Below are positions 63,748 to 64,000 of a stretch of DNA of 64,000 nt, piece after piece. Location: the NCBI GenBank assembly GCA_963790585.1, contig CAWBOY010000002.1, positions 1,478,267 to 1,542,266 on the forward strand, given 5' to 3'. The notes below the pieces were generated by a model, which had not been told where the DNA came from, ran no database searches, and worked only from the letters and a program-made list of their open reading frames with translations. Each line of letters opens with the position of its first letter. Position 1 is the stretch's first letter. The position numbers and the translations under genes were made by a program. Source of the stretch: CAWBOY01 sp963790585. Lineage in GTDB: Bacteria > Planctomycetota > Planctomycetia > Gemmatales > Gemmataceae.

Positions 63748-64000
63748 GATTTTCGCTGGCGCAGTAACACATGGGCGACTTATGAAAATGGTGGCTCCAA
63801 TGCCGTGATCTACATGTCTGATACACTTACCGAAGTAGAAGCCGCAGAATTATTTATCAAGGAAGTATCGGCAAGTAATGGTTGGTTAGTTGGCGATTGG
63901 AAAAGAAGAAATATAGATAAAAATCCATTGGGTACCAACGAGGATTGGGCTCCTTGGGTTACCAAGCAAGCTGCAGCGCAGGGAATGGTTGCCGCACACC
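63748..64000 (+). CDS. Partial reading frame of an interrupted AT-rich gene, cut by the window edge
   Basis: Directly after the RAYT repeat a frame opens as DFRWRSNTWATYENGGSNAV, then IYMSDTLTEVEAAELFIKEV, SASNGWLVGDWKRRNIDKNP and TNEDWAPWVTKQAAAQGMVA, and runs off the right edge without a stop. The composition is AT-rich, unlike the GC-rich resident genes. No start codon with a ribosome binding site is visible, so the front of the gene was probably removed or displaced by the element. Function not recognised. Confidence 0.5.

Overview
The window looks like a chromosomal segment of a planctomycete, probably Gemmatales or Gemmataceae-like. This rests on gene content, not on a marker gene: there are no rRNA or tRNA genes. 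The pointers are a UvrA of about 2,300 residues made of two UvrA halves plus an extra C-terminal domain, a DUF1559-type pilin-like protein, a YdjY-like secreted protein, many secreted HEAT, WD40 and TolB-type propeller proteins, and proteins that begin with a zinc ribbon followed by a membrane segment. Most of the sequence is moderately GC-rich. The SDR gene at 60.2-61.1 kb and the cut gene at the right edge are visibly AT-richer and look acquired.

Layout. 1-1.5 kb: remains of a transposition module (ATPase tail, zinc-ribbon protein, IS630-like stub). 1.5-3.5 kb: secreted WD40 protein. 3.8-7.5 kb: a group II intron abutting a RAYT (REP-associated tyrosine transposase) element whose terminal repeat is split by a DDE insertion sequence. 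7.5-8.0 kb: ParE-type toxin and antitoxin. 8.1-17.0 kb: four tandem paralogues of secreted HEAT plus beta-propeller proteins. 17.2-24.4 kb: cyclase-fold membrane protein, UDP-glucuronate decarboxylase, alpha-glucan phosphorylase coupled to a ModA-like lipoprotein. 24.5-28.8 kb: lipoprotein and ResB-CcsA cytochrome c synthase. 29-40.4 kb: small secreted and membrane proteins, RraA-like protein, PPIase, scramblase-like protein, DUF892 protein, D-Tyr-tRNA deacylase, amino acid permease. 40.6-50.8 kb: TolB-like protein, giant UvrA, ECF sigma factor and anti-sigma factor. 51-55.6 kb: apiosidase-like hydrolase fused to a TolB propeller, and a RhaD-type aldolase/dehydrogenase. 55.7-64 kb: accessory region with a broken VapBC, a HicB-like protein, a second IS copy, DoxX, SDR, TetR, and a third IS plus RAYT composite that interrupts a gene.

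The strongest unusual signal is that three kinds of mobile element meet on one short repeat. The 975-bp IS lies three times in exactly the same 9-bp site (GGTCAGGTT) inside the terminal repeat of RAYT elements, always in the same orientation. The group II intron begins directly after the same repeat and carries a stretch complementary to it. A second layer is a set of intergenic palindromes in several families, one a MITE with CTAG ends.

Major caveat: about 20 single frameshifts split otherwise well-conserved genes (uvrA, resB-ccsA, UDP-glucuronate decarboxylase, permease, aldolase and others). This density in housekeeping genes suggests consensus errors in the assembly more than real decay. 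Such genes are annotated as one feature, with the approximate shift position stated.
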